Of a stretch of DNA of 64,000 bases, positions 35,973-45,571 are shown piece after piece. Made by a program: the position numbers and the translations under genes. The notes beneath the pieces were generated by a model. It searched no databases, was not told the origin of the DNA, and saw nothing but the letters and a program-made list of their open reading frames with translations. This DNA comes from Thalassomonas haliotis. GTDB lineage: Bacteria > Pseudomonadota > Gammaproteobacteria > Enterobacterales > Alteromonadaceae. Position 1 is the first letter of the stretch. Every line of letters begins with the position of its first letter. Location of the stretch: assembly GCF_028657945.1 (NCBI RefSeq), contig NZ_CP059693.1:2914001-2978000 (forward strand), given 5' to 3'.

Positions 35973-38720
35973 TTATTGGTAATCATAAATAAACCCATTT
36001 TCTTTTACCCGCACCGATATCTGTTTCACCGTTTTTCCCTCCAGCAGGTTGTTAAGGTAATGGCGACTGATGGCCGGCAACAGGGAATTGCTAAGAATGG
36101 CATCTATCATACGTCCGCCGCTTTCAAGCTCGGCGCAGCGGGAAACAATCAGTGCTATTACCTGATCATCATAGCTAAAGGGCACCTGATGTTCGAGTGC
36201 GACCCGCTTTTTAATACGTTCAAGCTGCAGCCGGGTAATGGCCGCCAGCATCTCTGGTGATAACGGGTAAAAGGGGATTGCCACCAGGCGGCCTAACAGG
36301 GCAGGAGGGAAAACTTTGAGCAAAGGCGGACGCAAGGCCTGGTTCATGCCTTGTGGCTCCGGCATTAATGCCGGATCTTTGCACAGGCGGATGATTAATT
36401 CGCTGCCGATATTTGAAGTAAGTAAAATCAGGGTATTTTTAAAATCGATCAATCTACCTTCGCTGTCTTCCATGACACCTTTATCAAAAACTTGAAAAAA
36501 TATTTCATGGACATCCGGATGGGCTTTTTCTATTTCATCCAGCAGCACCACAGAGTAGGGTTTTCTGCGTACGGCTTCGGTGAGTATGCCGCCTTCGCCG
36601 TAACCGACATAACCCGGCGGGGCGCCCTTTAGGGTGGATACGCTATGGGCTTCCTGGAATTCACTCATGTTGATGGTGATCAGGTTGTGCTCTCCGCCAT
36701 ACATGGCTTCTGCCAGGGCCAGTGCGGTTTCGGTTTTTCCGACTCCCGAAGGGCCGCACAACATAAAAACCCCTATGGGTTTATTGGGGTTATCCAGTCC
36801 GGCCCTGGCGGTCTGGATGCGTTTGCTGATCATCTCCATGGCATGATCTTGGCCTATCACCCGGCGAGCCAGGATTTCACTGAGCTTGAGCACATTTTCT
36901 ACTTCGTCCTTAACCATCTTGCCTAGCGGGATCCCGGTCCAGTCGGCAACAACCGAGGCCACCGCCTGATGATCAACCGCCGGCAGCACTAACGGCTCCT
37001 CCCGCTGTAATTTTTGTAAAGCGGTTTGCGCTGAGGCCAGCTTTTTCGCTAATGCCGTTTGTTGTTTGCTTTTTTTGGGCTTGGGCTTGGGCTTTTGCTC
37101 TTGCTCGCTCTCGTGCGCTGCTGCCGGCAAAGTTTGCCCGTCTTTTGCTCCAAGGGCAAGCTCACTAAGCGCTTGTTTATATGTGGTTATTTCCTCAACC
37201 AGGCCGATTTCTTGCTGCCAGCGCTTGCTAAGCTGCTCGGCCAGGCGGGTTTGCTGTGTTAATGCCTTTTTGAGCGCCGTTAATTTTTTTCTATGCTGAT
37301 GTCCGAGTAAGGCTTCCTCGTTTAAAATGTGTTGCTCCAGGTTAAATTGCTCTATTTGCCGCTGGCTGTCTTCGAGCTGCGGTGGAGTGGCATGCTGGCT
37401 GATGGCTACCCGGGCGCAGGCGGTATCGAGTAAACTGACCGCCTTATCCGGCAACTGGCGGCCACTGATATAGCGGGCGGATAATTTGACCGCCCCTTCG
37501 ATCGCTTCATCAAGAATGTCCACCCTGTGGTGCTCTTGCAGTATCCCGGTGAGATTACGCAACATGGTCATGGCTTTTGTTTCATCCGGCTCGGCAACTT
37601 TTACCACCTGGAAGCGCCGGGTGAGGGCAGGATCTTTTTCGATATGTTTTTTGTATTCTGCCCAGGTGGTTGCTGCTATGGTTTTTAATGTGCCCCGTGC
37701 CAGGGCGGGTTTGAGCAGATTGGCGGCATCTGAGGTGCCGGCGCTGCCACCGGCACCAATTAAAGTATGGGCTTCATCGATAAATAAAATAACCGGCACA
37801 GGAGAGGATTGCACTTCAGAGATCACCTGTTTGAGTCTGTGTTCAAATTCTCCTTTCATGCTGGCGCCGGCCTGCAATAAACCGATATCGAGCAGTTTCA
37901 AACGTACCCCGAGCAGTTTGGGGGGCACATCCCCTTTGTTTAACCTATGGGCAAAGCCTTCCACCACGGCGGTTTTGCCGACACCGGCTTCTCCGGTTAA
38001 TATCGGGTTGTTTTGCCGGCGTCTCATCAGGATATCGATCAGCTGGCGGATTTCCTCGTCCCGGCCAACGATGGGGTCTAAAACTCCCTGTTTTGCCTGC
38101 TCGGTTAAATCTGTAGTAAAGCGGCTCAGGGCTTCAGCTTCTCCCTGACTGGCTACGCTATCAAGGGGCAGGGGGCTGCGGGCTTCCCCGGGTTGCCCCC
38201 CCTGGCGGTCCAGATCTGAGCCGTCATTGGCCGGTAAATACTTTTCGCAGGACTCGCGGATGATATCTTCAAGTTCATCACTTAATGACTCGACATTGAT
38301 CTTGGAAAATTGCGGTGAAATGGTGCTTAGGATATTTTTCAGCTCAGGGGTTTTTAGCATGGCCACCAGCAAGGTACCGGTGCGGATATGATTTTGCTGA
38401 TATACCAGGCTGCTGTATACCCAGCCCCTTTCAATGGCCAGTTCAAGAAAGTGGGAAAAATCAGAAATGCTGCTGGCGCCGCGGGGCAATTGATCTAACG
38501 ACTGTGTCAGTGCTTTGAGCAATGTGCCAAGATCGAGCCGGTAATGCTCAATAATGCGGTGTAAATCCGAGTCGCTCAGTTGTAATATCTGATGCAGCCA
38601 GTGGCTGATCTCCACATAGGGGTTACCCCGTAATTTACAAAAAACGGTAGCACTTTCAACGGCTTTAAATGCCAGCGAGTTAAGCTTACCAAATAAAGAT
38701 ATCCTGCTGATTTCAGCCAT
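35973..38720 (-). CDS. tssH: T6SS sheath-disassembly ATPase TssH (ClpV)
   Basis: 915 aa AAA+ ClpB-like unfoldase. N-domain about 1-160, Walker A1 GEAGVGKTA (about 243) with Walker B1 LFIDEAHTLIGAGG, a reduced middle coiled-coil domain (EEALLGHQHRKKLTALKKAL) containing a lysine/proline-rich insertion near residue 550 (EQKPKPKPKKSKQQ), Walker A2 GPSGVGKTET (about 657) with VVLLDEIEKAHPD, and a D2-small C-domain. It extracts contracted TssB/TssC sheath for recycling. It follows tssG by 11 bp in the operon. The short M-domain and lack of cysteine-rich chaperone features separate it from ClpB. Confidence 0.95.
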   Translation of the reverse strand: MAEISRISLFGKLNSLAFKAVESATVFCKLRGNPYVEISHWLHQILQLSDSDLHRIIEHYRLDLGTLLKALTQSLDQLPRGASSISDFSHFLELAIERGWVYSSLVYQQNHIRTGTLLVAMLKTPELKNILSTISPQFSKINVESLSDELEDIIRESCEKYLPANDGSDLDRQGGQPGEARSPLPLDSVASQGEAEALSRFTTDLTEQAKQGVLDPIVGRDEEIRQLIDILMRRRQNNPILTGEAGVGKTAVVEGFAHRLNKGDVPPKLLGVRLKLLDIGLLQAGASMKGEFEHRLKQVISEVQSSPVPVILFIDEAHTLIGAGGSAGTSDAANLLKPALARGTLKTIAATTWAEYKKHIEKDPALTRRFQVVKVAEPDETKAMTMLRNLTGILQEHHRVDILDEAIEGAVKLSARYISGRQLPDKAVSLLDTACARVAISQHATPPQLEDSQRQIEQFNLEQHILNEEALLGHQHRKKLTALKKALTQQTRLAEQLSKRWQQEIGLVEEITTYKQALSELALGAKDGQTLPAAAHESEQEQKPKPKPKKSKQQTALAKKLASAQTALQKLQREEPLVLPAVDHQAVASVVADWTGIPLGKMVKDEVENVLKLSEILARRVIGQDHAMEMISKRIQTARAGLDNPNKPIGVFMLCGPSGVGKTETALALAEAMYGGEHNLITINMSEFQEAHSVSTLKGAPPGYVGYGEGGILTEAVRRKPYSVVLLDEIEKAHPDVHEIFFQVFDKGVMEDSEGRLIDFKNTLILLTSNIGSELIIRLCKDPALMPEPQGMNQALRPPLLKVFPPALLGRLVAIPFYPLSPEMLAAITRLQLERIKKRVALEHQVPFSYDDQVIALIVSRCAELESGGRMIDAILSNSLLPAISRHYLNNLLEGKTVKQISVRVKENGFIYDYQ

Positions 38721-38731
38721 AACCTGCTCCG

Positions 38732-39763
38732 TTAAACTGACTCTCGTCGTGACAAGGCTTGTGGTAATAGATAGGACTTTTGTTGTTTCGCTTTTGTCGG
38801 TATCCGGCGGGACTGACCACAGAGCCAGCTGTTAAAGCCAAGCCGGCTGTTATCTTTTAAGCGGCCGGGTAGCGCCTGTCCCTGTGCTAACGTCAGTTGT
38901 ACTTCTATGGTCATTTCTCCGGGCACCAGCAGCTTGATCAAGCTGCACAGCTCAAAGTGCCCTTGTTCACCGGGCAAAAAGGTCAAGTATTTGCTTAAGC
39001 TTAGCCGGGACAGGCAAAGGCTGATTTTATTTAAGCGGTCAAAAACATGCCTGCCGTTAATGGCACTTTGGCCTAAACAGCTGTTGCTTTTGCCCAATAA
39101 GCTAAGATCTTGACTGTCAATTGCTAACCACTGTCCCTGAAAAGGCCGGATGTTGATTTTTACCTGCAGCTGTTGGCCAAGCATTTGCTCAATAACCGCC
39201 AAACTGGGGGTTTTATTGGTTAACAAACCACAATAAAGCTGTGCCGGGCTGTCTTTGTTATGGTTAACGCTTTTATGCCGGGACAAGGCATTAATGTGTG
39301 AATCAAATTCGTTATTGCTGTTTTTATCGAAATGCAGGCTTGCCTGTCCGGTTTTCCAGGCCCGATAATACAGGGATAATAACCTGTGATGAAAAATATC
39401 GGCAAATTCACATAAGGTGGCATCTTTTTTGGCGGTTTTTCGCTGCAGTGCATATTCGCTCAGGTGAGTGGGCAAGGGACCGTTGCAACCAAACAGTCCC
39501 CAGTAGCTATTTTTAATTTTATATAAGTGTTTTTGGGGATGTTTTTTTATCTCGTGAATAGCGGAAGGAAAAAATGCCAATAGCGGACTTTGCCCCAGGC
39601 GCACCGGATCATCCCTTGGCGTTTTGGAAAAGCCCAGTCCGGGGTAGAGGGGACTGAGGCGTTCAATAACCCGCAGTAAGGCAAACAGCTCATATTCAAG
39701 ATATGACTTTTGCTTGAGTAGCTTTTTTATAAACTCGTTTTCATTCCCATGCGTACCGGCCAA
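38732..39763 (-). CDS. tssG: T6SS baseplate subunit TssG
   Basis: 343 aa. The N-terminal pattern LFALLRVIERLSPLYPGLGF, then RLGQSPLLAFFPSAI and YWGLFGCNGPLPTHLSEYAL, is the conserved TssG core (the GLFG-NGPLP motif is diagnostic), with LSRHKSVNH and QLLQVKINIRPFQGQW-type strands following. TssG forms the TssE-TssF-TssG wedge of the baseplate. Its start overlaps the tssF end by 37 bp, implying translational coupling. Confidence 0.92.
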   Translation of the reverse strand: MAGTHGNENEFIKKLLKQKSYLEYELFALLRVIERLSPLYPGLGFSKTPRDDPVRLGQSPLLAFFPSAIHEIKKHPQKHLYKIKNSYWGLFGCNGPLPTHLSEYALQRKTAKKDATLCEFADIFHHRLLSLYYRAWKTGQASLHFDKNSNNEFDSHINALSRHKSVNHNKDSPAQLYCGLLTNKTPSLAVIEQMLGQQLQVKINIRPFQGQWLAIDSQDLSLLGKSNSCLGQSAINGRHVFDRLNKISLCLSRLSLSKYLTFLPGEQGHFELCSLIKLLVPGEMTIEVQLTLAQGQALPGRLKDNSRLGFNSWLCGQSRRIPTKAKQQKSYLLPQALSRRESV

Positions 39764-41595
39764 GTATATATCTCCTTGTTGTCTGTGGTGCTTAGCGTCA
39801 GCTGGGTAAAAGCATTAATATTAACCAGGCGGGCAAAGAATTGCTCTAATACCAATGCCAATAAAAATACCCCGGTTCCTTCAAAGCAAGCTTCATCGAG
39901 TACCAGTTCTATTGCCAGACCCCGGGCAAAACAGATGGGACCGGGCAGGGGAATACGGCGGGTGGCGGGGGTAAAGTTAACGGCGCTGATCCCTTCAATT
40001 TGTTTGATAGCAGCAAGATCGTTTTTATCGGCAAATAAACTCATCAGCTGTTTTATAGCCCGGGTGGTTTCCTGGCTGTCCCCGGTATCAAAACCTAAGT
40101 AATTAAAGGTCAGCTGACTGATGATTTCCCAGTTCATTTCTCCGCCGGCTATCGGCGGCGCGGGGCGGGTTGGCCCTTCCAGGCAAGAGATTTTCTGGCA
40201 GGGCAGGCTGATATCCAGGGTAAAATCTGTGCTGCCTTTGCCAAGGGGCATCAGGATAGGCAGATCCCGGTTTGAACATAGGGCGGTTACAGACAATTGG
40301 CTCAGGGACGACGAAGTATCAAGCTGTTGTTGCTCGACAATATTGATAAAGGTTTCCGTCCCTATGTAGCTGCTCCGGCCGCGGTAATTTTTTTGTTTAG
40401 CGGTTAATTTTCGCGGTTTTCTTTTGACGGCAAAATAATTGCCTGCATTGCCCCGGGTTTTGCTGGCGTAAAAAGGCGAAAAGCTTGCCTGCTCCTGCAC
40501 GCCGGCGCTAAAACCCGTCAGGGTTTGGATCTCGCAGATTTCGTAGTCACAGGGCCTGAGTTTATCGGCCACCACATGGTATTCGCTTTGGTGTTGTGAG
40601 ACCTTGATACGATCGGTTTTTTTACTGAACAGGTTAATGGCCGGCACGCAAAATAATGAAAAGTTATCCGAGGTGATCAGGTTTTCCAGACGCCGCTCTT
40701 CCCGGGATAATAGCAGTAATAACTGTACCTGCTGGCCCTTGGTTCTTTTCAATACCGGTTTCAGGCCGGATAAGGTCAGAAATAGAAAGCGCTTGGGAAA
40801 TAAGAAGTATTCCCGCAGCAGGCGGAAACCATCAAAATAACGCGGATTATAGGGCATGAGTGCCTTATCCCGGGAGAGTTGTCCGCACGCCAGAGTGACC
40901 GGGTGCTGCTCACTTTGCCAGCTGGCTTTGTCGTTTTCCCTGAACATTAGCTGGTTAAACCCGCTATATAATAACTCAAACAAATACATGGGCAGGGCTT
41001 CCGGGCCGCGTAAATAAAACTCTAGCCGGTCCGCGTTAATATCGGCCAGGCGGTAAAGGGGATCGCAGCTTATCGTCAGCTGGACAGCCGAATAATGTTT
41101 TTGCTGGTGGCCTTGCCCTGTGTTTAAGGCGGAAACCGACTGACTATTGAGATACTCTCCTTGGCTTATGGTTAAAGGGTATAGGGTAAAGGGCTGCGTG
41201 GTTTTATATTCACAGCTGGTTTGCTCCCCTTTGCTTAACCCTGAGATGAGGGAAGTGCCTAGGGGAACTGCCATACCGTCAAGCAAACTGCCTTCTTCCT
41301 GATCCGGTTCAAACTGGCAGATGACCATGGAAGGGGTCGGCATTAAAAAGCCTGGAAATAAATGATTGAGCAGGTTTTCGGTAAAACGGGGGAACTGATT
41401 GTCCAGTTGCAATTGTATTTTTGCCGTTAAAAAGGCGAAACCTTCCAATAACCTTTCGACATAGGGGTCGGCACAGTCAAAACCTTCAAGTCCGAGACGG
41501 GCTGCCACTTTCGGGTATTCCTGTGCAAATTCGGCTGCCATTTCGCGGATAAATTTCAGCTCTTGATTATATAAATCAAGTAAACGGGGATCCAT
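39727..41595 (-). CDS. tssF: T6SS baseplate subunit TssF
   Basis: 622 aa, usual TssF length. N-terminal DPRLLDLYNQELKFIREMAA, EFAQEYPKVAARLG, then DPYVERLLEGFAFLTAKIQL and FPRFTENLLNHLFPGFL are characteristic of TssF. The C-terminus, FARGLAIELVLDEACFEGTG then VFLLALVLEQFFARLVNINA, is also family-typical. Structural part of the baseplate wedge. It starts immediately after tssE (stop and start adjacent). Confidence 0.95.
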   Translation of the reverse strand: MDPRLLDLYNQELKFIREMAAEFAQEYPKVAARLGLEGFDCADPYVERLLEGFAFLTAKIQLQLDNQFPRFTENLLNHLFPGFLMPTPSMVICQFEPDQEEGSLLDGMAVPLGTSLISGLSKGEQTSCEYKTTQPFTLYPLTISQGEYLNSQSVSALNTGQGHQQKHYSAVQLTISCDPLYRLADINADRLEFYLRGPEALPMYLFELLYSGFNQLMFRENDKASWQSEQHPVTLACGQLSRDKALMPYNPRYFDGFRLLREYFLFPKRFLFLTLSGLKPVLKRTKGQQVQLLLLLSREERRLENLITSDNFSLFCVPAINLFSKKTDRIKVSQHQSEYHVVADKLRPCDYEICEIQTLTGFSAGVQEQASFSPFYASKTRGNAGNYFAVKRKPRKLTAKQKNYRGRSSYIGTETFINIVEQQQLDTSSSLSQLSVTALCSNRDLPILMPLGKGSTDFTLDISLPCQKISCLEGPTRPAPPIAGGEMNWEIISQLTFNYLGFDTGDSQETTRAIKQLMSLFADKNDLAAIKQIEGISAVNFTPATRRIPLPGPICFARGLAIELVLDEACFEGTGVFLLALVLEQFFARLVNINAFTQLTLSTTDNKEIYTWPVRMGMKTSL

Positions 41596-42102
41596 TTAAG
41601 CTGTCCTTTGGCCTTTAAAGGAAAATGCGCCATTTTCCAAATCCATTTCGGCTTCCACATAAAGCTGTAGCGGCAGTGGCTGAGCCCACATATCGGCGGT
41701 CAATTCAAAGGTCACGGCATTGGCATTGGCCTCTGTGGCATTTATCCGGGCAGATAACCTTATGGTATTGGCAATCAGGCGGGGTTCAAATTGTTTGATT
41801 GCCCTGATCAGGTCCCGTTCGAGTTTATCCCGGCGCAGGGAAGCACTGCTGATCCCGGTTAATTCGCTGAGGCCGTAATTAAGCACGGAGTCAGTGACTT
41901 CGGGGTAGTTTTTCTCTGCCAGCAGGGGAGATAAATTACGGGTGTTCAATAACCAGGACAGGTCGCGTTGCAGCGAATTTTTTAACGCTTGGACCGAGAT
42001 AATACGTTTTTCCCTGGGCTCTGAATTTTTTTCGGGGGCATCGTCGCTCAGGCGGTCAAGCAATGACGGTTGCAACCTTTCCTGCGGGCTGAGTTCAGGC
42101 AT
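41596..42102 (-). CDS. tssE: T6SS baseplate subunit TssE (gp25-like)
   Basis: 168 aa from the ATG at 42102, with AGGAG 9 nt upstream. The start PELSPQERLQPSLLDRLSDD matches the TssE N-terminus; the gp25/GPW lysozyme-like fold follows with LKNSLQRDLSWLLNTRNL, VTDSVLNYGLSELTGIS, and RDLIRAIKQFEPRLIANTIR. TssE is the sheath-initiating wedge protein. Operon position between tagJ and tssF. Confidence 0.93.
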   Translation of the reverse strand: MPELSPQERLQPSLLDRLSDDAPEKNSEPREKRIISVQALKNSLQRDLSWLLNTRNLSPLLAEKNYPEVTDSVLNYGLSELTGISSASLRRDKLERDLIRAIKQFEPRLIANTIRLSARINATEANANAVTFELTADMWAQPLPLQLYVEAEMDLENGAFSFKGQRTA

Positions 42103-42168
42103 AAAGTACTTCTCCTTGGATGTTGGCAAGCAGAAGCTGGCTTATGTTTGCTAAGAGCTTGTACCTGT

Positions 42169-43008
42169 TCATTTCGGGCTGTGGTCCAGGACTATGGTAT
42201 CGACCCCGGATAAGGCATATTCGTCGTTATCGGTAATAAAGCTTCTAAGTCCCTGGCCTATATAAAAGTTTTCCTCGGGCATTTGCCATGATGTCTTGCT
42301 CGCCAGGTCATATTCTGCCTGGCTGGCAGCATCATTGACGGGAGGATCCTGACTGCTATCCAGCCCGGGAGAAAATAAAGGCGGATAGCGGCTGGGAATA
42401 AAAGCGATAATTTCTCCCAAGTTTTCCAGTGTCAGATGACAGGGACACCACACCAGATCCCGTAAATCTTCAAAATCATCTATGACGAGTTTGTTTATCC
42501 GGTTAAAGGGCAGCCAGTAATAATTGCCATTGATGATGATTTCCAGCAAGGGGCCAAGACGGACATCTGCATCGGCCAGCCATAAAAAAGTCTTGCCATT
42601 GATGCTGCCCCCTATGGCTGGCGCGAGGGAAGCGCCTGTTTCTATTTCCTTTTTCGCCTGTGGGATGTTGTTTCTTTTAAAACTGAGCAGGGCCTGGAGA
42701 TAATAACTGACCCATTCGGCAGGCTGTCCGAAAATAACCGGCGCCCGGGTGCCGCTGAAGATTTGTTGCCGTGATTTTTCGGCGCTGATAAGCGCCTGAT
42801 AAGTGTTTTTTAGCGCCAGGTTGCTGTCACTTAACTCTGCCAATATGGCCAGTTGTTCATTTGCCCGGTTAAATTGATTCATCACACACAGTAGCTGAAA
42901 CAAAAATACTCTATGCCTGATATTATCCGGAGCACGTTGAAGCTCTTGGCAAGTCTGCTCCAGGCATAAGTTGAGCTGTTGATTTTTTAATAGTTGTTCA
43001 ACTTCCAC
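42169..43008 (-). CDS. tagJ: T6SS accessory protein TagJ (ImpE family)
   Basis: 279 aa. An N-terminal helical TPR-like half (LCLEQTCQELQRAPDNIRHR, FLFQLLCVMNQFNRANEQL) and a C-terminal SciE/ImpE half with FLWLADADVRLGPLLEIIIN, YYWLPFNRI and DLRDLVWCPCHLTLENLGEI. In other systems TagJ binds TssB and ClpV and tunes sheath recycling; it is not essential everywhere. Located between hcp and tssE. Confidence 0.88.
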   Translation of the reverse strand: MEVEQLLKNQQLNLCLEQTCQELQRAPDNIRHRVFLFQLLCVMNQFNRANEQLAILAELSDSNLALKNTYQALISAEKSRQQIFSGTRAPVIFGQPAEWVSYYLQALLSFKRNNIPQAKKEIETGASLAPAIGGSINGKTFLWLADADVRLGPLLEIIINGNYYWLPFNRINKLVIDDFEDLRDLVWCPCHLTLENLGEIIAFIPSRYPPLFSPGLDSSQDPPVNDAASQAEYDLASKTSWQMPEENFYIGQGLRSFITDNDEYALSGVDTIVLDHSPK

Positions 43009-43046
43009 CGGCTGTTCCCCAAAAGCTGCTGGTTAAAATTATCGGC

Positions 43047-43529
43047 TTATACGCTGACATTTTTGGGAATATTCCAGGCAAACTCTTTGGCGGCTTCACC
43101 CGAGCCGTCTTTTTTCTGTTTGGAGTATTCAAATTTCACTTCAGCAAAGTTTAAGGAGATGTTTTCCGTCAGCCTGTCTTCACCGCCGGAGCCGCCGGTG
43201 GATATCGAGCTGACCAGGCAATCGGTAAAGGTCACGATAATATACTCCAGCGGGACCTTTCCCGCCTTCCTGACGGTGAGTTTCGCGTTGGGGATATGCT
43301 CACCGGAGGCGCAACGCAACATCAGGGCATGGGAGGCGTTATCGATATATTTGGTAAAGGAGATATCTTCGACATTCACTTTTCCCGCACCGCCGCCTTC
43401 GCCTAAATGCATAGTGCCGCTTTGGGACATGCCCCAACTCCAGGATAATATGTCGATCTCCTGGGCATGGGAGTCGTCTATGGACTCCCCCTCGATGCCA
43501 TCGAGTTTTAGAAATATGTCAACAGCCAT
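43047..43529 (-). CDS. hcp: T6SS inner-tube protein Hcp
   Basis: 160 aa, Hcp1 family. The start MAVDIFLKLDGIEGES and the DILSWSWGMSQSGTMHLGEG segment with VNVEDISFTKYIDNASHALM are diagnostic. The end carries LNFAEVKFEYSKQKKDGSGE. Hexameric rings stack into the T6SS tube, and some effectors ride in the lumen. A good AGGAGAAAAC ribosome site precedes the ATG. It lies 29 bp after tssC. Confidence 0.95.
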   Translation of the reverse strand: MAVDIFLKLDGIEGESIDDSHAQEIDILSWSWGMSQSGTMHLGEGGGAGKVNVEDISFTKYIDNASHALMLRCASGEHIPNAKLTVRKAGKVPLEYIIVTFTDCLVSSISTGGSGGEDRLTENISLNFAEVKFEYSKQKKDGSGEAAKEFAWNIPKNVSV

Positions 43530-43558
43530 GAGTTTTCTCCTGTATTAATCGTCGTCAG

Positions 43559-45049
43559 TTAACCTTGCTTGATTGAAGGTAGTTTCGATACCAGCCTTAA
43601 TGAAGCCGTCAGCCCTTCCAGCTGGTAATGGGGCCTGAGATAAAATTTGGCGCTGTAATAGCCGGGGCTGCCTTCGATTTCTTCTACCGTGACCTCGGCG
43701 GCTGCCAGCGGTTTTCTTGCTTTGGTCTCTTCGGTTGAGTTGGCCGGATCGCCGTCGACATAATTTAATATCCAGCTTTGCAGCCAGCGCTGCATGTCTT
43801 CGCGTTCTTTAAAGGAGCCGATTTTGTCCCGGACGATACATTTGAGGTAATGGGCAAAACGGCAAGAGGCGAATAAATAGGGTAACCTCGCTGCCAGCGC
43901 CGCATTCGCGGTGGCGTCGGGGTCGTCGTATTCTATCGGTTTTTGTATGGTCTGGGCGCCGATAAACGCGGCCAGATCGGTATTTTTTTTGTGGATAAGC
44001 GGCATCATGCCAATTTTCGACAGCTCGGCTTCACGCCGATCACTGATGGCGATTTCTGTCGGGCACTTCATATCGACGCCGCCGTCATCACTGGGAAAGG
44101 TATGTACCGGCAAACCTTCCACCGCGCCGCCGGATTCAATGCCGCGGATCCTGGAGCACCAGCCGTAGAGCTTAAAGGAGCGGTTAATGTTTACCGCCAT
44201 GGAAAAAGCGGCATTCATCCAGGTATACTTGTTTGAATCGGCCCCTGCGCTGTCTTCTTCATAATCGAATTCCTCCACCGGCTCGGTGTCGGCGCCATAG
44301 GGCAGTCTGGCCAGGACTCTGGGCATGGTCAGGGCAATATACTTGGCATCGTCAGACTCGCGCAAGGAATTATAGGGAGCATAATCGGGAGTCGACATGA
44401 TTTTGGTCAGATCCCTGGGATTGGTCAGCTCAGACCAGGCCTCCATTTGCAGCATTTTCGGTGAGGCCGCGCTAATAAAAGGGGCATGGCAGGCGGCGCT
44501 GACTTTGGCAATATTGGCCAGCATTTTGACATCGCCTGGGCTGTTGTCGAAATAATAATCCCCTATCAGGCAGCCGTAAGGCTCGCCGCCGAACTGGCCG
44601 TATTCTTCCTCGTAGAGCTTTTTAAATATCGGGCTTTGATCCCAGGCGGTACCGGCAAACTTTTTCAGGTTTTTCGCCAGCTCCAGCTTGTTGACATTCA
44701 TAACCCGGATCTTCAGGAACTCGTCGGTTTCTGTATTATTGACCAGGTAATGCAATCCGCGCCAGCAGCCTTCGAGTTTTTGCAGCTCGCTATGGTGCAG
44801 CACGGCATCAAGCTGGGTTTTCATTTTCTCATCCAAGGCGGAGATAATGGCTTCAATCGAATGCACCGTATCTTCGCTGATCAGCTGCGTATCTTTGAGG
44901 GCATATTGCGCCAGGGTTTGTACGGCATTTTCGACTTCTTCTTTGGCCCGCTCGGACTTAGGTTTAAATTCTTGTTGCAATAACTGGGAAAAAGTATCCG
45001 AAGTCAGGACTTCGCCTTCTCCCTGCAGCGACTCTTTTGCATCAGTCAT
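43559..45049 (-). CDS. tssC: T6SS sheath large subunit TssC (VipB)
   Basis: 496 aa from the ATG at 45049 (TDAKESLQGEGEVLTSDTFS), which has AGGA 8 nt upstream; a longer frame exists. Family motifs are LEGCWRGLHYLVNNTETDEF, KLYEEEYGQFGGEPYGCLIG, RESDDAKYIALTMPRVLARL and the C-terminal YYSAKFYLRPHYQLEGLTAS. With TssB it forms the contractile sheath. Its start overlaps tssB by 8 bp, typical of this pair. Confidence 0.96.
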   Translation of the reverse strand: MTDAKESLQGEGEVLTSDTFSQLLQQEFKPKSERAKEEVENAVQTLAQYALKDTQLISEDTVHSIEAIISALDEKMKTQLDAVLHHSELQKLEGCWRGLHYLVNNTETDEFLKIRVMNVNKLELAKNLKKFAGTAWDQSPIFKKLYEEEYGQFGGEPYGCLIGDYYFDNSPGDVKMLANIAKVSAACHAPFISAASPKMLQMEAWSELTNPRDLTKIMSTPDYAPYNSLRESDDAKYIALTMPRVLARLPYGADTEPVEEFDYEEDSAGADSNKYTWMNAAFSMAVNINRSFKLYGWCSRIRGIESGGAVEGLPVHTFPSDDGGVDMKCPTEIAISDRREAELSKIGMMPLIHKKNTDLAAFIGAQTIQKPIEYDDPDATANAALAARLPYLFASCRFAHYLKCIVRDKIGSFKEREDMQRWLQSWILNYVDGDPANSTEETKARKPLAAAEVTVEEIEGSPGYYSAKFYLRPHYQLEGLTASLRLVSKLPSIKQG

Positions 45050-45560
45050 CTTGTTTTTCCTCTTGTGCATCGGCCTTCGGCGCCGAAATCAGGGCCTCAA
45101 GCAGGGCCGGATCGGCAATGGCTTTTTGGATCAACTCTTCCGCACCTTCCTTACCGTCCATATAGGTAATAAGATTGGCTAATTGCTGCCGGGCCTTGAA
45201 TAAGTCTTTTAAGCCGTCGACTTTTGCGGCAATGGCCGCCGGTGAAAAATCATCCATGCTTTCAAAAGAAACATCGACACTGAGCTCTCCTTCGCCTGTC
45301 ATGGTATTGGGAACGCGAAAGGCCACCCTGGGTTTGACCGACTTTAACCTGTCATCGAAATTATCGACATCAATTTCCAGGGCTTTGCGTTCGGAAATGG
45401 CCGGCAATGCTTCTTCCGGCTTGCCGCTTAGATCCGCCAATACCCCCATGACAAAAGGGATCTGGACTTTTTTTTCGGCGCCGTAAAGCTCGACGTCATA
45501 TTCAATTTGCACCCGGGGTGCCCGGTTTTTACCAATAAATTTCTGACCGCTGTTTGACAC
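45042..45560 (-). CDS. tssB: T6SS sheath small subunit TssB (VipA)
   Basis: 172 aa. FIGKNRAPRVQIEYDVELYG, PFVMGVLADLSGK and VDNFDDRLKSVKPRVAFRVP are TssB hallmarks; the region DFSPAAIAAKVDGLKDLFKA is the ClpV-binding/sheath helix area. Pairs with TssC. Second gene of the operon, 11 bp after tssA. Confidence 0.95.
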   Translation of the reverse strand: MSNSGQKFIGKNRAPRVQIEYDVELYGAEKKVQIPFVMGVLADLSGKPEEALPAISERKALEIDVDNFDDRLKSVKPRVAFRVPNTMTGEGELSVDVSFESMDDFSPAAIAAKVDGLKDLFKARQQLANLITYMDGKEGAEELIQKAIADPALLEALISAPKADAQEEKQDD

Positions 45561-45571
45561 CTGTTTTCTCC

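Noticed and set aside
37486-38148. 220-codon plus-strand frame opposite tssH
   Set aside because: Antisense shadow of the AAA+ domain of clpV.
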